A stretch of DNA of 64,000 nucleotides from assembly GCA_036346355.1 (NCBI GenBank), contig JAYEVF010000047.1, positions 62,001-126,000 on the forward strand, in the 5' to 3' direction. Numbering within the stretch: the first letter of the stretch is position 1; every line of letters starts with the position of its first letter. Below, one piece after another: positions 8,867 through 20,449 of the stretch. The stretch comes from Rhipidocladum racemiflorum (lineage: Eukaryota > Streptophyta > Magnoliopsida > Poales > Poaceae). The notes under the pieces are model-generated. The model made no database searches, had not been told where the DNA came from, and saw only the letters and a program-made list of their open reading frames with translations. The position numbers and the translations under genes were made by a program.

Positions 8867-11800
8867 ACCAAGGGTAGAATCATTGAGGAAGCTCAACCAA
8901 GACCCATGATCCCCAAATGATTCACATCCAACAACTCGAACTCCAAAGCGCTAAAAGCCACTTTGGAAAGAATTCGGCAACAACCCAAGAGTACTCATTT
9001 TATTTTATTTTTTTAAGCCAAATGCAAAGAAAGCTCAGATCTCTTACACCACAACCAACATATCAGAAGATATTCGTTCTTACTTCCCGTACTAGAAGGC
9101 AATTGAAATCTCGATTCAGGACATGCATGCAGCTTTCCAAGAGCACTCCGGATTAGTCATATATCCATATATGACTTTCTCACCGACCTGGCTCAACGAC
9201 TCTTTTATCATTTAACATCTATAGACAATGTCATGTTTACTTTTCACCATTCATTCATCATGTAACAACACTATCGAATAGTCATTTACAAGACGACTTC
9301 TTCCTCTGTAACACATGAATAAAACTCGAATAACACCGAGGATTGCGCTAATTCATATAAACTATGTCGGCAGCATAGTTAACAGTAAGGCACCACATCA
9401 TATCAAAACCCACCAATGATAGAAAGCTAAACTTGCAAAACATCGCATTTTAACCAAAATCAACATTTTGGAAAAGAACATCGACTCCAAAGTCAAACAT
9501 CTGCACAAACAACCGCCACAATTTTTTTTCTCGAAAGAAAGGGAAATTCATTCCCAAAGAGAACTCTTCACTAACCAAATTCACTTATGAAACACTCATA
9601 TAATCCACCTTTTTGAAGCACTCGCAAACTTCACACACAACATGCAAATAAATCCAACTCTAGTCAAAAAGAGTTACAAATTAAATCTCAAGAGTTTCCA
9701 ACACAACCCACTATGTCTATCTGCTTCCTTTAAAATTAATTCTAAAGATAATTCAGTGCGAACGCGAAGGGGCGCGATCCACTCAAAGACTTTTGGATGT
9801 AAATCCATACTCATAGTGCAAACTAAACAAGTTAGCCAAATCCAAAGGTTGGCATTAATCACTACGAGTTTTAGGGAAACTCTGAAACACAACAGAAGAG
9901 ACACTTCGACAAAAGTATTCAACCAAAATAGCAACCAACCAAACCAGTCCAAAAGGTTTTAGACACAGGCTCAGGATGAAAGCCACCATATCTAGTATTC
10001 CACTATACTTACCATTTAAGCATTCAATATACACTATTTACTCATCAAGAAGCCTCAATATAATTCAACCAAAAGCTACATAACCAATTCTTTCTCTAGT
10101 TACCTTTCCCAACATTTATAAATACAGTTTATGATGATTAACAAAACATCTTCCATTCTATACTACCTCATCATGATCCCCACAGACCAACACATCATAT
10201 ATCAATGTATTCTATATTTCAAACATAGTACTTCAACATATACTTAAGCATGATCAACGTATCAATTTTATACCATCCATACATCAACATCTTGACAATT
10301 AAAACTTGTTCAATCAATAAAATAACTTCAACCAATAAGTATTATCTCTACAAGATAAAATTCGTAAACAGGATTCTAAGACATGCATTCATTAAGGTTA
10401 AAATCTTGCATCATGATTGTTATCCAATGTTCATCCCATCACAACATGAACTCAACATAATTCCACAGTTTTACACTTTTCTCTATTGGATCAATGGTTT
10501 CCAACAATTAGCAACCCTACCAAGTCATCAATAACAACAAATGGGCATAAAACATCAACCATCAACATTACTTTTGGCTACCCTATACATAGGTGATAAC
10601 AAAATTACCACCACACAACATACTAGTAGGTTGCAACAACGTAAATAGCAATTCTAATCAACTTCCAAATTAAAGTCGCTAGTCAACACGATTAAATTTT
10701 CTCTCTATTAATCCGTTAGATTAGAACATCTTTAAACAACCAGCAAAGTTTCTTTAACAATAACCGCAGTCTACCTCATCTTAATGTTCTAACCATGCAT
10801 CAGGGTTTAAAACCTTAAACATTATGGGGGGTCATAAGCACTTTTAAAGCAAAGCAACAGATTATAAGCATGTACATTAACACATTTAATCGTCCCCACT
10901 ACGGGGTACTCTACATCACTAGAGGTTCATTTAATCTTAAGCTAAAGGTAACAATTACACTTAATTGATTCAACTCGCAAATTAACTAAGGAGTACATCA
11001 TTTCTATAAACCACATTGTTGCATACTACATAACATGCTAAACAACAATTTCCACTTTTAACAAGTAATTTCAGTCAAACGAATACTTACTTTATTTGCA
11101 GCATTTTTTTTTCTTTTAATACTCAACCAAAACTCACAAAGAAGCTTGACTCTCAAATTTGCAATAGGACATGACTCCAAAACACATTTAAATCTTAAAG
11201 ACTCCCACAGGAGGGAACCAAGCGATCAAGTAAACCTTTACGAACAAAGGCACAAAACATAAATCGACACAACTTAACTTTTTACACACGCTTTAATAAC
11301 TTCTTTTAAACTCAGAGCAAGACACACAAGAACCAAAAGCTATACCTTTCTTTGCAAGGCAACCAACTAAACAGGTGTCAAAGTCAAAAGGCGACCAAAG
11401 ACGCGCAACACAAAACTCCCCTTCTTTGTCTTCACCCAAAGAAGACAAAACCAAGAAACACCGAAGGCACACTCCGCGAAAAACCAAATTCCAAACACTT
11501 TTCTTCTGATTTCAATCAACTAAAACCAAGAAAACCAACCAAGACCGACCGTCAGAACGATAAAGAACATCCGAAGGAATCTACCACCAATCTCTTCTTA
11601 TTTGACTCCAGTCAACTACCCGATCCACGACAGAAAGGGTAAGCACTCCTCCTACAGGGGTTAATAATTCTTCGGTGATGGCGTTAACCGGCCACACCGT
11701 CAAACCACACCCTTACTATGAACAAAAAGAGGTGACCGAAACCCTTCGGCACCACAACCCCACTTCATCACAAATGAAGCAACTCAATCAAATCCATCAT

Positions 11801-12077
11801 AAATATAGCATTATACATCATCAAAAGTAGCATTCAACATCAAAGCTTAGATACAATATTTAAACGGAAAGCAACGGTACCCATACCCTTTCCTACTGTG
11901 CATCCATGTGTGTCAGATTTTAAATTAGTGATTCCACTTACACAAGTTTTAATGTTGCTATCCTATGACAAAATTTTAGTTAAAACCTAGGCCATGTTTC
12001 TAAGTTATTCCACATCACATTTTAGTTGTATCCTATAGTATGACACTAAAAATACACATTCCAAGGACCTACAGCCC
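8867..12077 (-). mobile_element. non-coding internal region of a LARD-like retrotransposon
   Basis: About 3.2 kb of A/C-rich sequence directly follows (on the minus strand) a PBS and LTR, where Gag should be. No frame longer than ~106 codons and none resembling Gag or Pol. A PBS-bearing internal domain without coding capacity fits a large retrotransposon derivative (LARD) mobilised in trans. Alternatively it is the long leader of a gypsy element whose coding part was deleted at the left junction. There is no 3' LTR on the left, so the element is incomplete. Confidence 0.55.
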
Positions 12078-12089
12078 GCTCTGATACCA
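12078..12089 (-). promoter_or_regulatory. primer-binding site of LARD-like element
   Basis: The element strand reads TGGTATCAGAGC, two bases after an LTR end GGGGTGTTACA. Confidence 0.93.
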
Positions 12090-12091
12090 AC

Positions 12092-13887
12092 TGTAACACC
12101 CCATAAATCTAAACTGTTGTACAAGAACAAATCGACAGCATTTCCCCTAAAAACAGGATAATACGGAAGCAATTCGAATAGGAATAATCTCACGACATCA
12201 AAACTCGACAACGAGTCTAATTCAACCAGGTATTAACCATAAATAAAACACATCTCTAAAGGGACAACCATAAACGAGAACAAGTTTAAAGGGAACAACA
12301 AAAGGTCTAAATGAAATAAAATTGCATCCAACTAATGAATTATTTAAAACACTAGATCATGTGAGTCGTGATGACAACAGAAAATTTATTGTGTTGCTAG
12401 CCCACCCTTCATGCTTACGACTCACGTGCGCTACCTGAAAACATCAAAACAGCAAGTAGTGAGATTGGGTAATCTCAGCAAGCGGAACAACTAATACAAA
12501 TAAAACATCCACCATATATCTAGCATTCCACATTCCTCATATACAATACCACATCAAAGAGTCCACATTCCTCATATACAATACCACAACAAAGAGTCCA
12601 CACCACTTCAGTAAAATGCATATGATTGATGCACATGCTTATGCCATGTTCCTCCTCACCGTGCCCTTTCTCAGGAACACACGGTGTTGTACCGGTACGG
12701 TCGCGCACGCTGGCGTCGACAACTTCCAATGCATGATTATGCAGTTAATGCTTCATGCATGAATTCATTCATAACTCCTCCCACTGAGTCCACATGTTTG
12801 CATATCATCATATAGCATGGATAGAAAACAAATATCATAGAGATGAAATGTTAGACAATTCATCCGGTAAACAACATCATTCTTCACCTTACCTCAAAGC
12901 AAGTGATTAAACCATGTATGATTGCTGTAATTGGAGTTTATAATAAAGGCGAAGCAAACAACAATGTATAGCTTAACAATACAACTACTTCCACTTGCCT
13001 TTACCGACGTGGGCGATGAACCTAGTTACGCCCAGCAGTGGCACCACCTGAACAAACATTATTTCAGTACATAGCGACATCACAATTCATCACACAATTC
13101 AAACACACGCTTCCTACTCCCCGATCCCATTTAAACGCCAAAACCCCGATCTGTCCGAATCGAACAGCAGCACCCTCTCTTCCCAATTTCGTATCATTTT
13201 TCTACTGTTCATAAAAATACAATAAAATTACAGTAGCTATATATTGACGAGATCTACAACTTTCATGAAGGTCACAAATTTCAATTCCACTGTTAAATAT
13301 GCCTAAACAACCGTCCAACACAGTGGACGAAATCTGTTTCCAGATTCTGTTCGTCATCTTCCAACAGTGATAACTCTCAGACCGATGCCCCAAAAATTCT
13401 GAAAAAATTATAGAAGCTAGGTCTCGACGTTATATACAACTTTCTAGTTATAGGTTTTTGCAGGAAAAATCATCTATGCCACTTAAAACGCGAAACAATC
13501 CGCGCTGCACAATCTTCCCTTCCAAAAACAGCACCACGTGAACATCTACCCTTCTCCCCCATCAAGATCCATTCAAACCACTCACCACCAGATCTAATAC
13601 ACTCCTAATCCCTAGGTAGAACAGGGGTAAAAGATTGGGAATTTTACCTTGAGTTCCCCCTTGCGAACACACGAAGAACGCGCGACGATCCCCGTAACAG
13701 AAATCTGTTCGTCCTCCTCGCCTCCACGGATCCTCTTCTCGTTTTCTCCTTCGCGTTTCGCGGTGGACCTTGAGCCACCATGCATCCTTCAACATCTTCG
13801 TCGGTTTAAGGACCATTGACTCGAGCTCGAGCCCGTCAACTCAATTATCAGATCTAAAGCCATACTTGGGAGAAGATGATGAACTTG
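12092..13887 (-). mobile_element. truncated 5' LTR of the LARD-like element
   Basis: The plus strand begins TGTAACACCCC, the reverse of a GGGGTGTTACA LTR end, next to the PBS. About 1.8 kb of LTR remains before a copia LTR cuts it at 13888. No continuation is seen beyond the copia block, so the 5' part of this LTR is lost. Its general layout resembles the 2.4-kb LTR at 15508-18868. Confidence 0.8.
12528..12598. repeat. 35-bp tandem repeat, two units
   Basis: CCACATTCCTCATATACAAT... occurs at 12528 and 12563 with one internal difference, inside the truncated LTR. Confidence 0.9.
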
Positions 13888-14534
13888 TGTAGGATCGAAG
13901 TATACGAATATAGCAATCAGAGGGGGGGTGAATGATTGTGCGGAAGCTAAAATCAAATTCTTGATCTATTAAAAGTTCACCCCAAAACAGAACCAAATAA
14001 TTGCCTCGTTTTCGACAAAAACAGAATGACAGAGGTTCGGTAAAACACGAATTCCCAGAGATCCAACCGTCGGATCGATCTGAAATTTGGACACAAGAAA
14101 CTAGATTCCAGTACGAATTGAACCCAAAAAGAATCAGCTCGATCGGACTTACGGATCAAAAGTTATAAGCTTCGCAAGCTTGTTGTTCCAGAACTTGACG
14201 AAAATCAATCTAATCGAAACTTGTAGATTGATCAAGAACAACAAAAGATTTATCAACAAAACTTTGAGGAACACTAGATCAATACCCTAGAGAGGTTTTT
14301 GATGGATCAAATCAAGATGAAACTCAAAAAACAAAAACCAATCTAGAACAAGTATGCAAACAAGAACCAAAAGAGAATATTGTAGCACACAAGGAACTAG
14401 AAGAATTGATCTTTATTTCTTTTGTCTAAAGTACTCCCATCAAAAGAGTACAAACCCTAAAACCAAGCTCAAGCTCCCTTGCGCCTGTTCTGCTACTTGG
14501 TTCGATTGATGCCCTTTAACAGGAGACACCCCTC

Positions 14535-14543
14535 CTATTTAAA
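14535..14543 (-). promoter_or_regulatory. TATA box of copia LTR
   Basis: The element strand reads TTTAAATAG. It lies downstream, in the direction of transcription, of three tandem G-box units. Same box at 23561-23569. Confidence 0.65.
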
Positions 14544-14645
14544 GGACCTACCCACAAGGAGTTCTGAATACGATTCCTATTCCCTAGAAGGAATCTGTAT
14601 CCAACACAACTCTACTTTGCCCAACCTGGCCGAGTACAACTCTTG

Positions 14646-14770
14646 CACGCGTATGGCAACCCTACCATACTCACGTGACTAACACTTTGCACGCGTATGG
14701 CCACCTGCCATACTCACGTGACTAACACTTTGCACGCGAATGACCTCCTGCCATTCTCACGTGACTAACC
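14646..14770 (-). promoter_or_regulatory. triple 43-bp repeat with G-box CACGTG
   Basis: CACGTG occurs at 14672, 14715 and 14758, exactly 43 bases apart, each in TCTCACGTGACTAAC-type context with a CACGCGTATGG or CACGCGAATG half-unit beside it. CACGTG is the core bound by plant bZIP and bHLH factors, and with ACGTG flanks resembles ABA-response elements. The block starts ~130 bp upstream of the TATA box on the element strand, as a U3 enhancer would. Identical arrays occur in all four copia LTRs of the window. Confidence 0.75.
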
Positions 14771-15317
14771 ATTCTTCATGTGCACCATTCTCTTAGCCCG
14801 AACGTCCCGCATGACATCCTTGACCACCAAGACCTCAGTTCCTCCTGAACCTAGTCCCGAACCTCAGTTCCTCCATGAACCTAGTTCCGGTCCCGTCATC
14901 GACCACATTCGTCTTCGAGCAATACCTGCACATGAACAAACCACAAAACAAATCCGAGCACAAGTCCACGACTTGACTCATTGTCAATCCATGCAACTAC
15001 TCACATGAGCATTGCATAAAGTCCACTTCAAGCATCATGAAATTCTCACAAATTTCATAATCTCAAAAACAAATCAAAATTCAAAGTCCAAATTTTCACA
15101 AACCCTAATCGAGCAAAAAGCCATTCACAACGGACCAAAAAATTTGGTCTGGCGTACATGTAAAACTTACTGTCTTTTAAGAACTTGGTCCCGCGCGTAA
15201 AAACGAAACTTACTGTTTCTTATCAAATTGTCAAACACAAGGACAAGCACATTTTGCAAAACCAATTCTAAGTTAATTTTTCAGTTCAAAGCCAATTTTT
15301 CAGCACATGATTTCACA

Positions 15318-15328
15318 ATCTCCCCCTT
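15318..15328 (-). promoter_or_regulatory. polypurine tract beside copia LTR 1
   Basis: The element strand reads AAGGGGGAGAT immediately before the LTR start TGTGAAATC: the plus-strand primer for reverse transcription. Further GGGGGAG tracts follow upstream in the internal region. Confidence 0.88.
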
Positions 15329-17408
15329 GATGAAAACATTGGCAACACCACTAAGAAATGAACATTTGGCATTCACTTTACAAAAGATTTTGAAATCCAA
15401 ATGATCAAGGACCAAAAAGAGAAAACACAGAGTTCCCCCTTTGACCAAAATGCAAAACAAAAACTCCCCCTGAGAAGGAAAATGTGTGTGAATGTGCAAT
15501 GTGCCCATGTAACACCCCAGCTTCTACTAAGCCCAGAATGTCACCAAACATAGACCATAACACATTTAATACCATAAATTAAAGTAAATTCCAGCAAGTT
15601 ATCATTTAGAATAATTGAAAATTTTGACAGCATCTCCTTTGTTTTTGCATGAAACTTAACAACATAGCATCATATCAAAATGTAAGACAAACGAGATATC
15701 CATACGCAGCGATAAGGATAACTAATCATCAACTAAAACATCAATAAGCATCGATAGCAAAATAATAAGCATCAATTTAAATCTAGGAAGTTAAAACCAC
15801 TCCCTCCATAGCCCCACATGATACACATGAGGGAGACAACCAAACATACAGACCATACACTAAAGATTATTGTAATGCTTATTGTCATGTCTCCACAACA
15901 GGTGAAATTGCTAGATTATGATACTACGTGGAATAGTGTAGCTAAAACCCTTTCCGCTACGATTTCATGGTACCTAAAGAAAACAAACAACGAAAATACA
16001 AGCGTGAGTTCATAACTCAGCGAAGTGTAATACAATGGAAACAGAGTGCAAGACAACAAACCATCAACTTCAATCTTCATAAGCATTACATATCACATCA
16101 TTACCATTCTCACGCATTACCGACATGGTAAAAACATCATAATCATCTCTTGATCAATATGGTGTTCGTCTCATGAACTCATGAACAATTCAACAACATT
16201 CTCATTCATAGTTTCATTCATGCAATGCAATGCACATGTCTTCTGGAATACTCATACCGGTATGGTTGAGTGCACACCCGTCGGCATGCACCCTTTCCCC
16301 CTTCCATCCCGAAGATGGAGGGTGCCTATCACTCGCTTCCATTCACCGCGGTGGATGGAATCACGATGTAGGTCTTACTCAAAAGTTTAGCCCCGGACTA
16401 GTCATAACAGTTCTCACCGACCCTACCGGAATAGTTATGACTTATCTCACCGGCCAGCCATGAAAATATGCCATGCATGCAAAATGGACAGCCATGTATA
16501 CACAAATAGAAGTATTGCATAGCAACACATGGCATCTCAACATGTAGGGCCGTATTCGACCATCGACGGTGCCCATTCACAACATAGCATGTAAATCACT
16601 TATCCTCATCAAGCATTTTAATCATGGCATGAAGACATCATATCATCGACAATATTTAAAACATGGCATAAGGACATCATAACAATTATAACATGTAGTT
16701 CATGGCAAGACAACATGTTATCTATCCCAAACACTATCAAGCAATTCTAGCAACACATATAATGTTCAATCCACACAACACACTTGCCTTCAATCATGGG
16801 CAACGGAGTGACGAGAGGTTGAGGGCACTCCGAGGCACACCACCTGCAAACACGTGCCACACACTTAATTCGACTCCTCAAAACAGTACCCACTACACCT
16901 AATACGCTATAAACTCCAAAACCCCGAAATCACAGATTCTGCCCGTTCTGGACAGCGGCTTCAAAAACATAACTTGAGTTCTAGAACTCCAAATTGCATA
17001 AACGAGTACATCCTCGCGTAGCTTAGGAAATTTCCCAACTTTTTCTAGTTATAGGTAAAGACTGATTCGGACTATAAAGTTGTTTAATCTAACGTTGAAC
17101 ACGAACTGTCTCAATCTCGTCACAGATTTGACAGCGCTTGGTAAAACGGCCATATCTCCCAAACGGCTGGGCGGATTTTAACGTGCTTTATATGCACGGA
17201 AAGATAATGAAATTATCTACAACTTCCTAAAAGTCCGTACGATCAGATTCAATCTCTAAATTGGCCAAAACTCCTACCCTAGTTCGGGTCCCCAATCTGC
17301 CCGAACCAGAACGCGAATACAACTCTAGTTTTCATTAGATCTAACCCATGGCAGCACCTCCCTTGATCTAAAAACATGAAATTCATCCCTAAAACAGTAC
17401 CTAGACCC

Positions 17409-18346
17409 AAACCTGATGGCGCCGTGATGGCACTATGGGTGTCCCGATCTTTCGATGAGAAACACACGATCGATTTGTTAGAGTCGACTTTGACGATCCG
17501 ACTACACCGTACGACGACGATGCGCCTTAGCAATCGCTAAACCAACTCCAGCGGGTTATTGATCTTACCGTGGGCACGATCAACCTGAACACGAGGTTCA
17601 ATTCCTGCAAGCAACCGAAGAACAAGCAAGAACAATAGGATAAGCAATCTGAAATTGCGGATAAAACTGGAAGCGAAACAAAGTGGAGTCTTATTGACGA
17701 TCTTGACAAGGTGGCTGTCCAGCACAACTCGCAGGATCAAGTTTGCACTTGGCTAAACTAATCAAATAAAACCCAAAACCCTAAGGAGCCGATGTCTGGC
17801 TATTTATAAGAGGTAGGGGCGTGGGAAACACGTCCAAAGCAGTAGGATACCAACTACAACTCTATTACAAGGCCCAAAGCCCAAGTCTTCTCGATTTGGA
17901 AAAGTGACGCCAATTGTTTTGCAGATTCCCGTTGACTCGGACGGAATTTGGGGATGGGGTCGGATCCGTTGGAAAGAGGACGTCGAAACCTTTCCAACCA
18001 GTACTCATAGACCTCAAACACCCTTGTGGATCAAAAGTTATGGTCGTTTGAAGTTGGTGCTGTCCCGGAGGCCGAATCCGAGTTGAACTTGTGCACCGGA
18101 AGAATTGGCTTCATGCTTGACGTTTGGGAGTCCTTCTCCTTGGTTCCTAAGGACAATAAAATCATCACAAGGATTAAATAGCATTCCATTCATTAAATTA
18201 TTTGTATGCAACCCGAGGAACGCATTCACCTGGTAATTGAATTGTCGTGCGCGAGCTCGAGTAATTGGCCCTTGTATGACATTGTTGGTTTCCATTGGGT
18301 TTGTAGGTATGGCCGTATCCATGGTAGTGATGTCCTCATCAAAACC
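17409..18346 (-). mobile_element. gypsy solo LTR with perfect 5-bp target duplication
   Basis: A complete 928-bp LTR (17414-18341, TG...CA on the minus strand) with no PBS or PPT attached, flanked on both sides by AAACC. The duplicated region has a single AAACC at 50703-50707 and no LTR. So a full element inserted here and then collapsed to a solo LTR by recombination. It carries the same TATA box (17800-17808) and Pol-tail frame as the other LTRs. Confidence 0.97.
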
Positions 18347-18609
18347 CAAGGATCACCCATGCCTTACCTCCTCCCGACGAACGACGAACGCCGAGATCTA
18401 TCCTCCCGAGCCTCCCGAACGTCCTCCTCGCGCTGGAATCGCCGGATCTCCTCGTCACGGGGCTTCCCGTTGGAGAGGACAGCGAGGTTGTGTGGTGGGG
18501 GATCTCCTCTTTGCAGCAAAGGAGGTGGAGAGGAGGAATTGGGGGCGCACCCAAGGGGGGAGGGGAGGAGGCGCCCAAGAGGGAGAGGAGGAGGCGCCCA
18601 AGAGAAAAT

Positions 18610-18635
18610 GGGGAATGGGGGAGGGGCGGCTAGGG
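18610..18635 (+). other. potential G-quadruplex in 2.4-kb LTR
   Basis: G runs of 4, 5, 4 and 3 with loops of 3, 1 and 6 bases. It lies in the GC-rich U3-side block, on the strand opposite to LTR transcription. Duplicate at 50968-50993. Confidence 0.6.
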
Positions 18636-18873
18636 CAGGGAGGGACGCCCCTAGCCCCCAAAATCCTGCCTCTCCTCCCTCATGGGCCCTAACTTGCTCC
18701 CACCAAGGCCCACGACTCACCCCCCTAAGGCCCAAACTTCCGAAATCGGCCCGGAAACGCGATTAAACCGCATAACGTAAAGTTTTAATCTCCGATTTCA
18801 TACTTTATAAGGTCACATTCTCTAATTTCACATTTGTTTACGGTGTCTCGGCATTTCGTGGTGTCACATTCCA

Positions 18874-19816
18874 AGAATTTCAAAATTCTCCAAACTTCTC
18901 CCAAAATTCTCAAACAACTCCCCCTTTTTCTTCTCCCCCCTTTTTCCTTAAACTTTTCAACGATTCCCAAATTTCTCCCCCTTTGACAATGGATTCATCA
19001 AGAGTACAAAAGAGAGAACAGGTTCAAAATTTTTCCTGTAGCAAAGATTTCACAAGGAGAAACAAGGGAGTGCCAAGATAGGAAAAGATGAGCTCATTCG
19101 ATCATATAACCTTATATATCACATAATATGCAAAAGACATGATCTTGATGTAATTTTAACAAGTTAGGGAATGACATGCATCTCAACCTCAATTCAGTCA
19201 ACTATAGCCAAGTACTAAGCAAAACCTTTAGTAGAAAAACAAAGGCTCAAAGTTGAAGCAAATAACAAATCAGGGCGAGCAAGTAGTTTCAACTCCAATC
19301 TAGTGGACCAATTTAATCTTTAAACAGTAAACTGCATGTGGCATGCTTGAAGCATACTTCTTTTATTTCCTTGGAGTGGCATGCTTGAAGCATACATCTT
19401 GTCTTTTGAGGGAATGGCATGCTTGAAGCATACATCTTATCTTTTAGGGAAAGCATCCTGAAGCTCATAACTTGAGGCTTTTGCTTTTAACAACCCTTTT
19501 TTATTGATTCCCTTTTCTTTTCATTTTTCTTTGATTATAAACATGCAAAAGTGATTAAAAGGTCTTATGAAAGAGTAAAGCTAAAACACACTTGCTTCAT
19601 AGCCCAAATTTGTCAAGAAGATTCAATATCAAGCCTAGAAGAGTAAGATATCACAGAGTATTTAGCTATAGGCAATCAAACCAAGGAATTCCGCAATATC
19701 ATTTTTAGTTCAAGTGGAACAATTTAGATTATCATATATTAGCACAATTACATAATATATAAAGAAATATGATAAAGTGAGCTCATTAAGTGAAAGAACT
19801 TGGCAAAGAAACTCCC
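18874..19816 (-). other. copia 3' non-coding region with multiple polypurine tracts
   Basis: Between the RNase H stop and the 3' LTR lies non-coding sequence. Polypurine tracts on the element strand (GGGGGAG, AAGGGGGAG and GAAAAAGGGGGAG types) recur at about 18918, 18933, 18975 and 19810, and at 15437, 15466 and 15318 on the far side of the inserted LTR. Known Sireviruses carry multiple such PPTs downstream of pol. The tract at 19810 has lost two C relative to the copies at 25467 and 52170. Confidence 0.7.
19341..19445. repeat. 38-bp tandem repeat with near-palindromic core, three units
   Basis: GCATGCTTGAAGCATAC occurs at 19341, 19379 and 19417. Each core contains ATGCTT-G-AAGCAT, a perfect inverted repeat with a single-base centre. 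Equivalent arrays start at 24995 and 51700. Confidence 0.9.
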
Positions 19817-20449
19817 TCAAAACAAACCCATTGGATGAACAATCCCAAGTTCTCCCCGAATAAAAGCAAAACGAGAAGAAGACAAAGGTTTTGTGAAAAT
19901 GTCTGCCAATTGATGTTCAGTATCCACATGATGAAGCACAATGTTGCCTTTTTCAACATGATCTCTAAGAAAGTGAAATCTGATGTCAATGTGTTTTGTT
20001 CTAGAGTGTTGTACAGGGTTCTTAGCAATGCAAATTGCACTAGTGTTATCACACAAAAGAGGAACACTATCCAAATTAACCCCATAATCTTTAAGTGTAG
20101 CTACTATCCAAAGAATTTGAGAACAACAACTAGCAGCAGCCACATATTCAGATTCAGCAGTTGATTGTGCAACAGAAGATTGCTTTCTAGATGACCATGC
20201 AATGAGAGAATTTCCCAAGAAGTGACATGAACCAGAAGTGCTTTTCCTATCAATTCTACATCCTCCAAAATCAGCATCAGAAAAAGATCTCAAACTAATG
20301 CATGAGGAAGCAGAAAACCAAATGCCAAAATCTTGAGTTCCATGAAGATACCTGAAAATCCTTTTGACAGCTTGTCGATGTGAAGCACGTGGGAAGCTTG
20401 AAAACAAGCACACAAGCACGTGGGAAGAGTCTCTCATGTAAACTTCCAA
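19817..20449 (-). pseudogene. copia RNase H with a remnant of RT (first copy)
   Basis: A 210-codon frame. It opens with residual RT-like residues, then VKRIFRYLHGTQDFGIW (RT/RNase H connection) and the copia RNase H. Visible marks are FSDADFGG (first catalytic Asp), RKSTSGSCHFLG, SWSSRKQSSVAQSTAESEY (catalytic Glu; seen as IAWSSRKQ here), LLCDNTSAI (third Asp), HSRTKHIDIRFHFLRDHV, and the terminal QLADIFTKPL. It would degrade RNA in RNA-DNA hybrids. The RT catalytic domain that should precede it is absent, so it could act only if supplied in trans. Confidence 0.88.

Larger units (their letters stand above)
13888..15317 (-). mobile_element. copia LTR 1 (3' LTR, 1430 bp)
   Basis: The element strand begins TGTGAAATCATG right after the polypurine tract and ends CGATCCTACA, so TG...CA. 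It matches 22953-24343 closely, but has 41 extra bases near its 3' end (around 13905-13945) that the other lacks. It holds three G-box repeats upstream of a TATA box. Confidence 0.92.
15508..18868 (-). mobile_element. 2.4-kb gypsy-type solo LTR inserted in copia (with nested LTR)
   Basis: The element strand starts TGTGACACCACG and ends GGGGTGTTACA, forming terminal inverted TGTRACACC. The uninterrupted site survives at 24529-24533 (GCCCA). Here the flanks are GCCCA on the left and TTCCA on the right, an imperfect 5-bp target duplication. No PBS, PPT or coding region lies inside, so it is a solo LTR left by LTR-LTR recombination. Without the nested 928-bp LTR and its 5-bp duplication it is 2428 bp; the duplicate at 48803-51226 is 2424 bp. 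Confidence 0.85.

Noticed and set aside
9642..9962. Possible small gene (106 codons plus, 92 codons minus) in the LARD-like region
   Set aside because: Low-complexity composition, no start context or domain, and opposite-strand overlap. No evidence of coding beyond length.
18206..18766. 186-codon and 151-codon plus-strand frames with Arg/Gly/Pro-rich sequence
   Set aside because: They span the end of the solo LTR and the GC-rich part of the 2.4-kb LTR in antisense. Composition reflects GC repeats, and the frame is interrupted differently in the duplicate.
15508..18868. 2.4-kb insertion as a DNA transposon (TGTAACACC/GGTGTCACA inverted ends, 3-bp CCA flank)
   Set aside because: The ends are standard LTR termini, identical in style to LTR ends next to PBSs in this window, and a 5-bp imperfect duplication explains the flanks.
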